Shown: piece after piece, positions 8,423-17,424 of the stretch | Layout of the letters: the number at the start of each line of letters is the position of its first letter | How positions within the stretch are numbered: position 1 is the first letter of the stretch | Origin: Lysobacterales bacterium | GTDB taxonomy: Bacteria; Pseudomonadota; Gammaproteobacteria; Xanthomonadales; Rhodanobacteraceae | Reading direction: 5' to 3' | Assembly (NCBI GenBank): GCA_016707485.1 | Contig: JADJHN010000001.1 | Coordinates: forward strand, 806,001-870,000 | DNA length: 64,000 bases | The notes under the pieces: generated by a model | Database searches by the model: none | Told to the model about the DNA's origin: nothing | Seen by the model: the letters and a program-made list of their open reading frames with translations, nothing else | Program-made: the position numbers and the translations under genes

Positions 8423-10300
8423 ATGTCGAGTCAACTGACATCCAACCCTGAACACGCTGCCCACGGGCCGTCCGCGTTGGCCTGGGCAAGGACGATTCCT
8501 GGCGGAATCGTTTCCCTCGCCTTGTTGCTGGCGGGCACCTGGTTCCTGCTCACCGGCCTGCTGGAAATCATCAATTTCGGCTTTCGGCAACCGATGTTCG
8601 ACCAGTTCAAGATGTATCCGAACTACCTGATGCTGCCGTTTCCGGACAGCGTGCTGCAACTCGAGAATGGACATCGGCCGATTCTCCCGAATCTGGTGCA
8701 AGTTGCCGAAGCACAATGGTTTTCGGCAAACCAGAACCTGCAGCTGGCGTTGGGCGGCGGCAGCGCATTGCTCATGGCCGCCCTGCTCGCGATCGCCGCC
8801 TGGCGGGCACCAGAAGCTTCCTTGCCGACTCGCGCCGCCTGCGTGGCAACCAGTTGCATCGGCATTTTCTGGCTGGGCAACGCACGCATGCTTCTGCACG
8901 GAAGCGAACTGTTGCACGTCTATCTGCCCGGCTTGTTCCTGCTGCTCGGTGCGCTGGCCATCTACCGGGCGGCGCAGGCATCGCCCGTGGCCTGGATGAG
9001 TGCAGCAACCGGGTGTTGTCTTTGCGCGACCTTTTCCTTTGGATCCGGCATCGCCGCCTTCCCGGCGCTCGCCATCATCGCCTGGTATTCGCGTGTACCG
9101 GCGCGTGCCATCGGCATCCTCGGCCTCGGTATTGCCGTGGCGCTGGTTGTCTACCTGTGGATCCTGCCGGGAGACGACGGCGTGCGCGACATGCTGGTGT
9201 TTCGCCCGATCGACTCGGCGGCAACGGCAATGCGCTGGATCGCCTCGCCCTGGATCAATGCCTGGCTGGGTTTCGCGGAACCACCGCTGTATCCATGGAT
9301 GGCATCCAGCGCCAGCAGCGACCCGATCGTCCATTGGCTGAGCGTTTCCGCCAACGCCGTCCAGTCGTTGCTGCACTTCGACAATCGCAGGACCGGCGCG
9401 ATCTTCGTGGGCATGGCCGGATTCTGCGTGGCCGGCTATTTCCTCGTCCGCCAGGCCATCCGGCGCGAGCCGCTGGCACCCGTCCATTGCCTCGTCTTTG
9501 CCCTGGTGCTGTTCGTGGGCGCCGTTGCGGCAATCATCGGCATCGGCCGCGTCGGCAATTTCAGCACGCTTCCCGATGACGTATTCGCCGACCGCTATCT
9601 GCCGTGGTCATGCATGTTCTGGCTTGGCCTTGGCATCCTGCTGCTGCTCCAGGCTGACCGGTCCAGTCGGCGTGCGCGGGCCGCCGCCCTGGTCATCGCG
9701 CTGGCATTGCCGATCGGCTTGATGCCGAGCCAGCAGAACTGGGCGGGTTGGGGTGAGGCGGTGTACCGGATTGGCCAGCAAGCCGGGGCCGCCGCCATTT
9801 CCGATGTCTTCGATGCGCGCGTGTTTCCGGATGATGACTCGGCGCAAGCCGATGACGTGCTGCGCACCCTGGAACTGCTGCAACAGCGCAAGCTGGCGAT
9901 GTTCTCGATTCCAGGCAGCGGCAGGCTTGGGGAGAGGACCGGGATTGGCGAAAGCAGCACGGACGTGGCGATCTGGATGGACAATGTCGAACTGTTGACC
10001 GATGCGCGCACCGGCCTGCCAGGCGCACATGTTCGCGGCATCGTCATGAGCGGAATCCGCCGCACAAGCAAAGGTGGAACATTGTTGTTCATTGACGAAA
10101 GCAACAGCATCGTCGGCTACGCGCTGCCGAGCTTCGTCGGCAAGGAAGGAACCACGCCTCGCATCAACATGCCGCGCAAGCGTGGCTTCGATGGCTATAT
10201 CCGGAATTATTCTGCGGATCAGCGCTACCGCCTGGCCGTACTCGATCCCGACAGCGGGGTTTCAACCCCACTCTCGCCAATACCATCAACCACGAAATGA
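8423..10300 (+). CDS. Uncharacterised polytopic membrane protein, possibly glycan-related
   Basis: A 625-residue protein with about 10-11 predicted membrane segments between residues 25 and 435 (for example SLALLLAGTWFLLTGLLEII, CIGIFWLGN, LFLLLGALAIY, LGLGIAVALVVYLWIL), followed by a roughly 190-residue soluble tail. The first large loop has FDQFKMYPNYLMLPFPD and LENGHRPILPNLV, a layout like GT-C-type glycosyltransferases and related membrane enzymes, but no diagnostic catalytic motif can be assigned. It precedes an MBOAT acyltransferase and an SGNH-like partner by 229 bp on the same strand, which suggests a role in surface polysaccharide assembly or decoration. Confidence 0.7.
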   Translation: MSSQLTSNPEHAAHGPSALAWARTIPGGIVSLALLLAGTWFLLTGLLEIINFGFRQPMFDQFKMYPNYLMLPFPDSVLQLENGHRPILPNLVQVAEAQWFSANQNLQLALGGGSALLMAALLAIAAWRAPEASLPTRAACVATSCIGIFWLGNARMLLHGSELLHVYLPGLFLLLGALAIYRAAQASPVAWMSAATGCCLCATFSFGSGIAAFPALAIIAWYSRVPARAIGILGLGIAVALVVYLWILPGDDGVRDMLVFRPIDSAATAMRWIASPWINAWLGFAEPPLYPWMASSASSDPIVHWLSVSANAVQSLLHFDNRRTGAIFVGMAGFCVAGYFLVRQAIRREPLAPVHCLVFALVLFVGAVAAIIGIGRVGNFSTLPDDVFADRYLPWSCMFWLGLGILLLLQADRSSRRARAAALVIALALPIGLMPSQQNWAGWGEAVYRIGQQAGAAAISDVFDARVFPDDDSAQADDVLRTLELLQQRKLAMFSIPGSGRLGERTGIGESSTDVAIWMDNVELLTDARTGLPGAHVRGIVMSGIRRTSKGGTLLFIDESNSIVGYALPSFVGKEGTTPRINMPRKRGFDGYIRNYSADQRYRLAVLDPDSGVSTPLSPIPSTTK

Positions 10301-10529
10301 TCCGGCGTGGCGATGCGCCACTTGCACGACTCCAGCCTTGCCGCCCAATCCATTCCGCAATTCAGCGTGGCCATCCCGAACAAAGGACGGCATGCTTCCG
10401 GCGCGCTGGTGAACGACCCCAGCCGTGTATAAAATCAAGAATGTCAGTGGCTGTTGACGCTGGCTTGCGCAGGCCTCCCCTCAAGATTGCATTGACCGAC
10501 CCCGGAACTCCACCGAGCGCCTGAAGCAG

Positions 10530-11933
10530 ATGCTGTTCAACTCATTCCATTACGTCGTCTTCTTCGTCATCGTCCTCGCCCTCAACCAGTCGCTGCGGCG
10601 CTGGCCGGGTGCGCAGAAGCTGATGCTGTTGGCGGCAAGCTACTACTTCTACGGCCAATGGAACTGGTTGTACCTGCTGCTGATCCTGTTCTCGACGGTT
10701 ACCGATTACGCGATCGGGTTGGGTCTGGTGAAGGTCAGGCGCCCGCGCCAACTGCTCATCATCAGCCTGATCGTCAATCTTGGCGTGTTGTTCTTCTTCA
10801 AGTACGTGAACTGGGTGATCGGCAACTGGAATGCCGTCGATTCGATGCTGGGTGCCGGGCTGACGCTATCACCGCTCGACCTGCTGCTGCCGGTGGGCAT
10901 CTCGTTCTACACGTTCCAGAGCATGTCCTACACCATCGATGTCTTTCGTGGCGACAGCCCGCCGCGAAGGAACTTCCTCGACTACTCCTTGTTCATCGCC
11001 TTCTTTCCGCAGCTGGTCGCGGGACCGATTGTTCGCGACGGGGAGTTTTTCCGCGAGCTTGATCGCGACCGCCAGATCGATTTCGCCACGGTACGCCAGG
11101 CCCTGGTGCTGATCGCCCTCGGTTACGTGAAGAAAGTGGCCATTGCCGACAACCTTGCCGCCATCGTCGAACCGGTCTTCGATGCGACCGCGCCACAAGG
11201 ATTCTGGGACACCCTGCTGGCGATCTATGCATTCGCCATGCAGATCTACTGTGATTTCTCCGGGTACACCGATATCGCGATCGGCTGCGCATTGCTGCTG
11301 GGTTTCCGTTTTCCAAAGAATTTCAATTATCCGTATGTTGCCGAATCGATCCAGGATTTCTGGCGGCGCTGGCACATGACGCTGTCGCGCTGGCTGCGTG
11401 ATTACCTGTACATCTCGCTCGGTGGCAATCGCAAAGGCCCGTCGCGCACCCGCGTCAACCTGATGCTGACCATGCTGCTCGGTGGCTTGTGGCATGGCGC
11501 AAGCTGGAACTTCGTGATCTGGGGCGGCCTGCATGGCCTCTATCTTGCCTGCGAGCGGATCGTGCATGAGCGCTGGCCGGGCTGGAACAGGAACACCCGC
11601 GGCGGGCGTCTGCTGCGCGTTTTCATCACCTTCCACCTGGTCTGCTTCGCCTGGATCTTCTTCCGTGCGCATGATCTCGCCGGTGTCGGCAGGATCCTCG
11701 GCAGCCTTGGTCAGTTCAACGTGGCCGATTTCAATGCCGACCGCCATCTGACCCTGTGCGTTGTTCTCGGCGGACTGCTCTGGGCTCAGTTTCTCGGCAA
11801 TGACGGCGAGATCAAGCGCCGCATCAGCGAAAGCCAGGGGCCGATGTTCATGGGCACACTCACTGCGGCGATGCTGGCCATGATCTGGTTCACGCCGAAC
11901 GCCAACGTGCCATTCATCTACTTCCAGTTCTGA
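10530..11933 (+). CDS. MBOAT family O-acyltransferase (AlgI-like)
   Basis: A 467-residue integral membrane enzyme of the AlgI/DltB branch of MBOAT proteins, which move acyl groups across the membrane onto polysaccharides. It begins MLFNSFHYVVFFVIVLALNQ and has the typical PVGISFYTFQSMSYTIDV, FPQLVAGPIVR, DFSGYTDIAIG and FWRRWHMTLSRWLRDYLYI blocks, with the catalytic histidine in MLLGGLWHGASWNFVIWG. The next gene encodes an SGNH-like partner, the usual MBOAT pairing, so O-acetylation of an extracellular glycan is likely. The substrate is unknown. Confidence 0.92.
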   Translation: MLFNSFHYVVFFVIVLALNQSLRRWPGAQKLMLLAASYYFYGQWNWLYLLLILFSTVTDYAIGLGLVKVRRPRQLLIISLIVNLGVLFFFKYVNWVIGNWNAVDSMLGAGLTLSPLDLLLPVGISFYTFQSMSYTIDVFRGDSPPRRNFLDYSLFIAFFPQLVAGPIVRDGEFFRELDRDRQIDFATVRQALVLIALGYVKKVAIADNLAAIVEPVFDATAPQGFWDTLLAIYAFAMQIYCDFSGYTDIAIGCALLLGFRFPKNFNYPYVAESIQDFWRRWHMTLSRWLRDYLYISLGGNRKGPSRTRVNLMLTMLLGGLWHGASWNFVIWGGLHGLYLACERIVHERWPGWNRNTRGGRLLRVFITFHLVCFAWIFFRAHDLAGVGRILGSLGQFNVADFNADRHLTLCVVLGGLLWAQFLGNDGEIKRRISESQGPMFMGTLTAAMLAMIWFTPNANVPFIYFQF

Positions 11934-12012
11934 TCATGCAGCCATCAGCAACCGCAGGCGAACCCAGGCATCGACAACAGGCGCCGCATTGGCGCAGCCA
12001 GGCGCACGTCGC

Positions 12013-13149
12013 ATGATGCGCAAGGTGTTCATTCTCGTTGCGCCGCTGGCACTGCTGGTGCTGCTGGAGCTGGTATTTCGCCTCGGGTTGTGGGAGCCGA
12101 TGGCGAAACCGACCAGCCACGCCGGCACCAGCGTGCGTCTCAAACGCATGTTGCTCGATGCGCAGCTTGCCAGGATCGATTTCGTCACCCTCGGCAGCTC
12201 GCGTCCGGAGCTCGGCATTGATCACCAAGGCGTTGCCGAAGCGGCCCGGCAGGAGGGTTTCATCCATGCAAACCTGAGCATGCCTGGCGTGCACTGGATG
12301 AGCATCGGCATCCTCACCGACTGGTTGCAACGGCATCATCCGGAAATCCGCGGCGGCATCATTGCGCTGTCGACACAGGACCTGGCCTGGCCCGGCAATG
12401 GCGCCTACGAACTCGGCATCGTGCAACCATTCCGCCAGGCGTCCGACCGCGAATGGATCGAGGCGCACGTGCCGTTCGATCGAAGTCAGATGGAAACCTG
12501 GGGCAGTCGATTCGCGCTGTTTGCCTGGCGCGACGATGTACGCGATTTCCTTTCCCATCCCTTCACACGCCTGAACCGGACCCGCGATACCTTGCGGACA
12601 ACCGACCTTGATCGCCTGTTTTCAAGTCACGACATGCCCGGTGACATGTGCGCCTGGGGCGTGCGATCACTGGATACCTGCGAGCGGCTCGATGCGGAAG
12701 TCGATGCTCCGGAAAACCTTCGCCGGCAATGCCGGGAGGTCACTGCAGCGGTCAAGGATCGACCCGATTTCGCGGTGCTGGCGAGGCAGTCGCCTCTTCC
12801 CGATTTCATGCAGAAAACCCGCAGCCTTGTGCAGCAACAGTTGCGCGGGATCAAATGGGGCACGCCACCGGTCGTGGTGCTGATGCCGATTCCGTTGATC
12901 TGGCGCAGCGATGCGCATTGGGCCGGCATGCAGCAATGGGCACTTTCGATTCTGCAACCACTGGACGATGAGGGTACGATCCATCTTGTCGATGCCACGG
13001 GCTTCTTTGATGGCGATGCGGGAAGTGATTGCAGCATCTTCGCGGATTTCTACCATGAAAATCCTCAAGGTCGATCGCGATTTTCCGCATGGCTGATTCC
13101 CCGGCTTGATACGATGCTCTACGCGCCCAGCCGCCAGCCCTCGCCATGA
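12013..13149 (+). CDS. SGNH/AlgJ-like protein linked to the MBOAT enzyme
   Basis: About 378 residues with one N-terminal membrane anchor (VFILVAPLALLVLLELVF) and a periplasmic domain. The segment VTLGSSRPELGIDHQGV resembles the GDS/GSSR nucleophile block of SGNH-fold proteins that complete O-acetylation started by MBOAT proteins. A C-terminal DxxH block is not obvious, so catalytic competence is unclear. ATG 12013 (or 12016) was chosen over an upstream TTG at 11989 because it places the basic MMRK directly before the anchor. It lies 79 bp after the MBOAT gene, probably in the same operon. Confidence 0.65.
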   Translation: MMRKVFILVAPLALLVLLELVFRLGLWEPMAKPTSHAGTSVRLKRMLLDAQLARIDFVTLGSSRPELGIDHQGVAEAARQEGFIHANLSMPGVHWMSIGILTDWLQRHHPEIRGGIIALSTQDLAWPGNGAYELGIVQPFRQASDREWIEAHVPFDRSQMETWGSRFALFAWRDDVRDFLSHPFTRLNRTRDTLRTTDLDRLFSSHDMPGDMCAWGVRSLDTCERLDAEVDAPENLRRQCREVTAAVKDRPDFAVLARQSPLPDFMQKTRSLVQQQLRGIKWGTPPVVVLMPIPLIWRSDAHWAGMQQWALSILQPLDDEGTIHLVDATGFFDGDAGSDCSIFADFYHENPQGRSRFSAWLIPRLDTMLYAPSRQPSP

Positions 13150-13219
13150 TCAACAGCGGGCCGGACTGAAACAGGGCCGCCGCCCATCCGTCACTACTGC
13201 AGCTTTCCGGACGTCCATC

Positions 13220-14029
13220 GTGCAAATCTCGATTCCTGATGCCAGCGTTTTTGCACGACAATTCGAGCCACACGGCAGCACCGATCGCGCCTACCTCGCC
13301 CATCACTTTGGCCGGTTTGCTTCAACTCTTGTGGAGTTCTGCACCAGTTGGGATCTGCAGCGCGGCAACCGCGTGCTCGACATCGGTGCCCACTGGCTGC
13401 ATCAATCGATCCTCTGGAAGCAGGCGGGTTTCGACATCACCGCGGTCGATTTGCCAATCACTTTCGAGATGGCGAACGTGCAATCGATTGCGCGAGCGAT
13501 GGACATCAAATTGATCCCGTGCGCGAATCTCGAAGCCGCTGATGCATTCGATGCAATTGCGGATTCGAGCGCCGACGTCATCCTCTTCACCGAGATCATC
13601 GAACACCTGACGTTCAATCCGATCCGCTTCTGGAAACAGGTCTATCGAATCCTCGCGCCGAATGGCCGACTGGTGGTGACCACGCCGAACTACTACGCCT
13701 GGAATGGTCGCGCCTGGGATTTCGGCCGTTTTCTTCGCGGCTTCGGCGGCGGCATCAGTGTCGACGCCATCCTCGGCACCCATACCTATGGCCACCACTG
13801 GCGCGAATTCTCGAAACACGAAGTCATCCGCTACTTCTGCCTGCTTTCACCGGACTTCAATACCGTCAAGGCGAAAACCGTCAGGAATTACTATCCGGAA
13901 CCGAATGACGCCCGCAAGAAACTGGCGTCCGGAATCTACGAGCGTTTTCCTGGCCTGCGACCCAACCTTCACCTGGAAATCGAGCTCTCGTCAAAGGATC
14001 ACGGCATTGTCATGCAGCCAAGCTGGTAG
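13220..14029 (+). CDS. Class I SAM-dependent methyltransferase
   Basis: About 269 residues. Motif I is VLDIGAHWLHQSILWKQAG, an acidic post-I strand is FDITAVDLPI, and the motif IV region is DVILFTEIIEHLTFNPIRFWKQ, followed by LAPNGRLVVTTPNYYAWNGR as in methyltransf_11/23-type enzymes. GTG 13220 is preferred; an upstream ATG at 13106 would overlap the previous gene by 44 bp and add a low-complexity leader. The HW in motif I replaces the usual GCG/GxG pattern. Its substrate is not known; the neighbourhood suggests sugar or glycan methylation. Confidence 0.75.
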   Translation: MQISIPDASVFARQFEPHGSTDRAYLAHHFGRFASTLVEFCTSWDLQRGNRVLDIGAHWLHQSILWKQAGFDITAVDLPITFEMANVQSIARAMDIKLIPCANLEAADAFDAIADSSADVILFTEIIEHLTFNPIRFWKQVYRILAPNGRLVVTTPNYYAWNGRAWDFGRFLRGFGGGISVDAILGTHTYGHHWREFSKHEVIRYFCLLSPDFNTVKAKTVRNYYPEPNDARKKLASGIYERFPGLRPNLHLEIELSSKDHGIVMQPSW

Positions 14030-14189
14030 CTGATCCTCCTTCGGCTCGCGGGCATCTCCGCAACACGTCGCTGCCCCGGTCAAGCAGCGAACGCCGGACC
14101 TGAATGGCATTGGCCGCAGACAGGCTGCTGCTGCCTTGTTTGTGCGTGCAAACATCCACGCACGACATCGTGGGTGGCGAGGATTTTCC

Positions 14190-14900
14190 TCAGCGTGCTG
14201 CCCGGCTCAGCCGGGCCGAATCCTGCTCATCGCGGGTCATCGCCACCTTGTCGCGCAGATAGACCGGCAAGGCCTGTTCGGGGGCAAGGCCGTGGCCGGC
14301 GTTGAATGCGCGGGCGGCGAGGCGGGCGATGGCTGCGGCTTGCGGATAGCTGCGTCCGCTGGCCGAGACCGGCGCGGCACCCAGGCGCAGGCGGATGATC
14401 TCGGCGTAGCTGTCCCAGCCGGTGCCGATCACGTGCCACAGGTGGTCGCCCGGCAATCTCAGGAGCTCGGCCGAACCCACATGTTCCACGCCGATGGGCT
14501 CGACCAGGCCATCGGCATCGCGGCGAAAGCAGCCGCTGTAGATTTCGCCCATGCGCGCATCGATCACGGCAAGAATCGGCTTGACGTCGATCGGCGCAGC
14601 ACAGGCCAGTGCCGCCAGCGAGGAAACCGGAATCACCGGCAGGTCCAGCGCCAGCGCCATGCCTTGCGCCGCCGAGATGGCCAGCCGCACGCCGGTGAAC
14701 GCACCCGGTCCGCAACCAACGGCAATGGCATCAAGCTGGCGACGCGACACACCGGCCTCGGCCAGCACCTCGTCGCACATCGGCAGCAGCAGTTCGGCAT
14801 GCCGCCGCGGTGCCAACTCGCTGCGCGCAATCAACTGGCCGTTGCAGGCCAGGGCGACCGAGCAGGATTCCGTGGAGGTTTCAATGGCAAGCAGGTTCAT
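14190..14900 (-). CDS. tsaB: TsaB, partner in tRNA t6A modification
   Basis: A 236-residue member of the ASKHA fold that pairs with TsaD and TsaE to make N6-threonylcarbamoyladenosine at position 37 of ANN-decoding tRNAs. The N-terminal MNLLAIETSTESCSVAL and the GCGPGAFTGVRLAISAAQGMALAL block are characteristic. Its ATG overlaps the stop of creD by 4 bp (ATGA), so the two minus-strand genes are coupled. The convergent gap to the methyltransferase holds a GTGCGTG/CACGCAC hairpin (14142-14163) without a T-run. Confidence 0.96.
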   Translation of the reverse strand: MNLLAIETSTESCSVALACNGQLIARSELAPRRHAELLLPMCDEVLAEAGVSRRQLDAIAVGCGPGAFTGVRLAISAAQGMALALDLPVIPVSSLAALACAAPIDVKPILAVIDARMGEIYSGCFRRDADGLVEPIGVEHVGSAELLRLPGDHLWHVIGTGWDSYAEIIRLRLGAAPVSASGRSYPQAAAIARLAARAFNAGHGLAPEQALPVYLRDKVAMTRDEQDSARLSRAAR

Positions 14901-16237
14901 GACGGCATTCTACCTGTCGGGACCGCGGCCTCGCTGCCAAGGCCATACCAGTCGATGCGCCGGGTCAGATACATCAGCACGGCAATGGCGGCGAGCAAGG
15001 CCAGCGCGCCCATCAGCAACGAGTACTGCTCGCTGATGACAAGGCCGTAGAGCAGCGCATAGACCAGGGCCAGCAAGGCACCGAGGGTGGTACCGGCCTG
15101 GCGGCTGCGCGCGGCGGCCGTGGCATAGCCGCCGATGATGGCGACCACGACCAGCGCGGCCAGCGCGTACGCCCAGGCAAAGCCGATCTGCTCGGAAAGC
15201 GCCAGCAGCACCACGTAGAACGTGCACAAGGCCAGCCCGACCATCACGTATTGCACCGGATGCACGCGCCAGCGCCCGAGCGCCTCGAACAGGAACAAGG
15301 CGACGAAGCTCAAGGCGATGAACAGGATGCCGTACTTGCCGGCCCGCTCGTTGCGCTGGTACGTGCCGACCGGTTGGTAAAGCTCGACGCCGAACGCCGA
15401 TTGCTGCAAGGCCGCCGGATCGAGTTCGCTGACGAAACCTTGCTGGCCATAACCGCGATTGAGATCGAGCACCTGCCAGTGGGCATCGAATCCGTTGGCC
15501 GTTTCGGCATGGCTGGCGGGCAGGAAGGCGCCGGCAAACCCCGGATCGGGCCAGCTTGAGGACAGATCGACCTCGCTGCGCCGCGCGGTCGGCAGAAAAT
15601 TGATCGCGGCGGTTCCGGCCAAATGCATGTCGAAGGAAAAATCACGGGTTGCGGCGGCTGACTGCGCATCGATCGGCCAGGCGACCTCGGTTGCCGAAAT
15701 GCCGCGCACATCGCCGCCCGCCGGGCCAAAGTTCGCCTCGCTGCCATCGATAGTCAGCGCCGAAAGACGGCGGATCCCGCGCACATCCGACACCGGCACG
15801 CGCAAGACCGCCCGCGCCCACTGCGGCTCACGACCCTGACTGGCCAGCGCGCCGATGGCCTCGCTGCGAAACTGGCCGCTGAAAGCCAGACTTGCCGTAT
15901 AGACCGGGGTTGCATAGATGCCGTAGCGGCGGATCTCGGTAGCCAGAGCCCCCTTGATCGACAAGGTCTCCGGCAACACGAAGCGCCATTCCTCGCTGCT
16001 GATCCAGCCTTTTTCGCTTTGTGTCTGCCAGCGCACCGGCACCATCAGGACAGGGCCGCCGATAACCTGCGCAGCACCCCAGCGCTCGGCAATCCTTGCC
16101 TGCGCTTGACCTTCCAGCCCTCGCCGCTCGCCAATCAGGCTCTGCACCTGGACCAGCGGAATCAACATGAGCAAGGCCAGAAGCCCTACGCCCATTGCCT
16201 TGAACGTGATGCCTTGAGTCCAGTTGCGCATCTGCAT
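14897..16237 (-). CDS. creD: CreD family inner-membrane protein
   Basis: About 446 residues. An N-terminal membrane segment (VGLLALLMLIPLVQVQSLIGERR) is followed by a large periplasmic domain of roughly 300 residues, then a cluster of short transmembrane helices at the C-terminus. The block YGILFIALSFVALFLFEALG and the VHPVQYVMVGLALCTFYVLLLALSE-like region are typical of CreD. CreD belongs to the CreBC regulon in enterobacteria and its molecular role is unclear; no creBC is in the window. Start ATG 16237 was chosen because it places MQMRNW directly before the first helix and has an AAGG-type ribosome site. Confidence 0.88.
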   Translation of the reverse strand: MQMRNWTQGITFKAMGVGLLALLMLIPLVQVQSLIGERRGLEGQAQARIAERWGAAQVIGGPVLMVPVRWQTQSEKGWISSEEWRFVLPETLSIKGALATEIRRYGIYATPVYTASLAFSGQFRSEAIGALASQGREPQWARAVLRVPVSDVRGIRRLSALTIDGSEANFGPAGGDVRGISATEVAWPIDAQSAAATRDFSFDMHLAGTAAINFLPTARRSEVDLSSSWPDPGFAGAFLPASHAETANGFDAHWQVLDLNRGYGQQGFVSELDPAALQQSAFGVELYQPVGTYQRNERAGKYGILFIALSFVALFLFEALGRWRVHPVQYVMVGLALCTFYVVLLALSEQIGFAWAYALAALVVVAIIGGYATAAARSRQAGTTLGALLALVYALLYGLVISEQYSLLMGALALLAAIAVLMYLTRRIDWYGLGSEAAVPTGRMPS

Positions 16238-16431
16238 GATCGTCGCCTTCGCTTGGTCGGTGCCATTGGGCGCTCGGCGAAGGGCATGTCGCGGATCATT
16301 TCGGGCCGAATGCGGGCAATCGGCGTCAACGCACTGACCGCCATGCACGGGTTGTTCGAACGATGATTTTCCCTTGCCACCCGCGCGGAGCGGGGCCCTG
16401 CACTCCATTGCACCCGCGGGCGCATCCCGGC

Positions 16432-16448
16432 ATAACACACGTTATAAC
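16432..16448 (+). promoter_or_regulatory. Candidate promoter/operator of the toxin-antitoxin pair
   Basis: ATAACACACGTTAT is an inverted repeat with a 4-nt spacer and overlaps the palindrome GTTATAAC, itself a plausible -10 region. It ends 15 bp before the antitoxin ATG. AbrB-type antitoxins commonly bind such palindromes to repress their own operon; that role is inferred here. Confidence 0.4.
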
Positions 16449-16463
16449 AACGGGAGTAACGCC

Positions 16464-16685
16464 ATGAAACTGAAAATCACCACCATCGGCAATTCCGCCG
16501 GCGTCATCCTGCCGCGTGAGTTGCTGGCTCGTCTGCGCCTGGAAAAGGGCGATGAACTGTTTGCCCTGGAAACTCCCGACGGCATCCGACTCACCACTTA
16601 CGATCCGACCCTCGCCCAGCAGATGGAAGTGGCGGAGGAAGTCATGCGCAAGGACCACAACGTCCTGCGCAAGCTGGCGCAGTAG
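16464..16685 (+). CDS. AbrB/MazE-type antitoxin
   Basis: A 73-residue protein starting MKLKITTIGNSAGVILPREL, the swapped-hairpin AbrB/SpoVT DNA-binding domain, with a charged C-terminal tail (EVAEEVMRKDHNVLRKLAQ) of the kind that wraps a toxin. ATG 16464 is preceded by GGGAG; an upstream in-frame start would add a low-complexity leader. The Doc-type toxin gene starts 11 bp downstream, so this is a two-gene type II module with the antitoxin first. Confidence 0.9.
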   Translation: MKLKITTIGNSAGVILPRELLARLRLEKGDELFALETPDGIRLTTYDPTLAQQMEVAEEVMRKDHNVLRKLAQ

Positions 16686-16696
16686 GAGACATCTCC

Positions 16697-17116
16697 ATGA
16701 CGATCTGGATCGAGAAAGCATTCGCCATCGCCGTCCACGAACGTCAACTAGCGGAACACGGCGGCATTGTCGGGGTACGCGACGAAGGTCTCCTGGATTC
16801 GGCTCTGGCAAGACCGCAACAACTCCATCCCTACGGGGATCCCGCGCCGGATATTGCCGATCTCGCGGCCAGCCTCGCGTTCGGCCTAGCGAGCAACCAT
16901 CCTTTGCTCGACGGCAACAAACTGACGGCGCATGTTTGCTATCGCGTCTTCCTCGCGCTCAACGGTGCCGATATCGCTGCCAGCGACGAAGAAAAGTATG
17001 TCGCAATGCTCTCGCTCTCCGAAGGTAGCCTGTCTGAAACCGAGTTCGCCGCATGGCTACGCGAACACATCAGGCTCGACACCGCCAATCACATCAACGA
17101 GTCACGTCCGCGTTGA
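16697..17116 (+). CDS. Doc/Fic-domain death-on-curing toxin
   Basis: A 139-residue protein of the Doc branch of Fic-domain proteins; phage P1 Doc phosphorylates EF-Tu and stops translation. The active-site loop reads HPLLDGNKL (residues 68-76). The histidine, acidic residue, Gly-Asn and lysine of the family are present, but the arginine that normally ends the motif is leucine. The N-terminal block IVGVRDEGLLDSALARP is typical. AGGAGA precedes the ATG at good spacing. It is paired with the AbrB-type antitoxin just upstream. Confidence 0.9.
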   Translation: MTIWIEKAFAIAVHERQLAEHGGIVGVRDEGLLDSALARPQQLHPYGDPAPDIADLAASLAFGLASNHPLLDGNKLTAHVCYRVFLALNGADIAASDEEKYVAMLSLSEGSLSETEFAAWLREHIRLDTANHINESRPR

Positions 17117-17172
17117 CGGCATCCGCCTCCGGAATCACGAATCTCCCCGGATGCCATACTCCCCGGCGTGGC

Positions 17173-17195
17173 GTGGATAAGCGCAACGCATCCAC
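17173..17195. repeat. Palindromic interspersed repeat (GTGGAT...ATCCAC)
   Basis: GTGGATAAGCG and CGCATCCAC form a short hairpin. I recognise this as a widespread bacterial intergenic palindrome whose translation often appears in spurious ORFs. It lies in the 296-bp gap after the toxin gene, where no gene is seen. Confidence 0.5.
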
Positions 17196-17424
17196 CATTC
17201 CCCCATCCGGCATGGATTTCCCGCACCGACACACGTGCCGGACAAGCGCAACGACGGCAGGATGCCAAGTCGACTTGGCTGCACTGGAGCCGCGCCGCCC
17301 GATGTACGATGCTGCGGGACAATTTGCTGGCCCCCCGCACGGCTTTTCTGCGTTGATGGCTTCAAGTACCGGTCGACGCCGACACGAAATGCGGCCCGTC
17401 CATCTCCACACGATGAGGAACACG

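Noticed and set aside
13106..13219. Upstream start for the methyltransferase
   Set aside because: It would overlap the previous gene by 44 bp and add a low-complexity leader; GTG 13220 is the better start, though not proven.
14142..14163. GTGCGTG/CACGCAC hairpin as terminator
   Set aside because: No T-run follows on either strand; it is only a short hairpin in a convergent gap.
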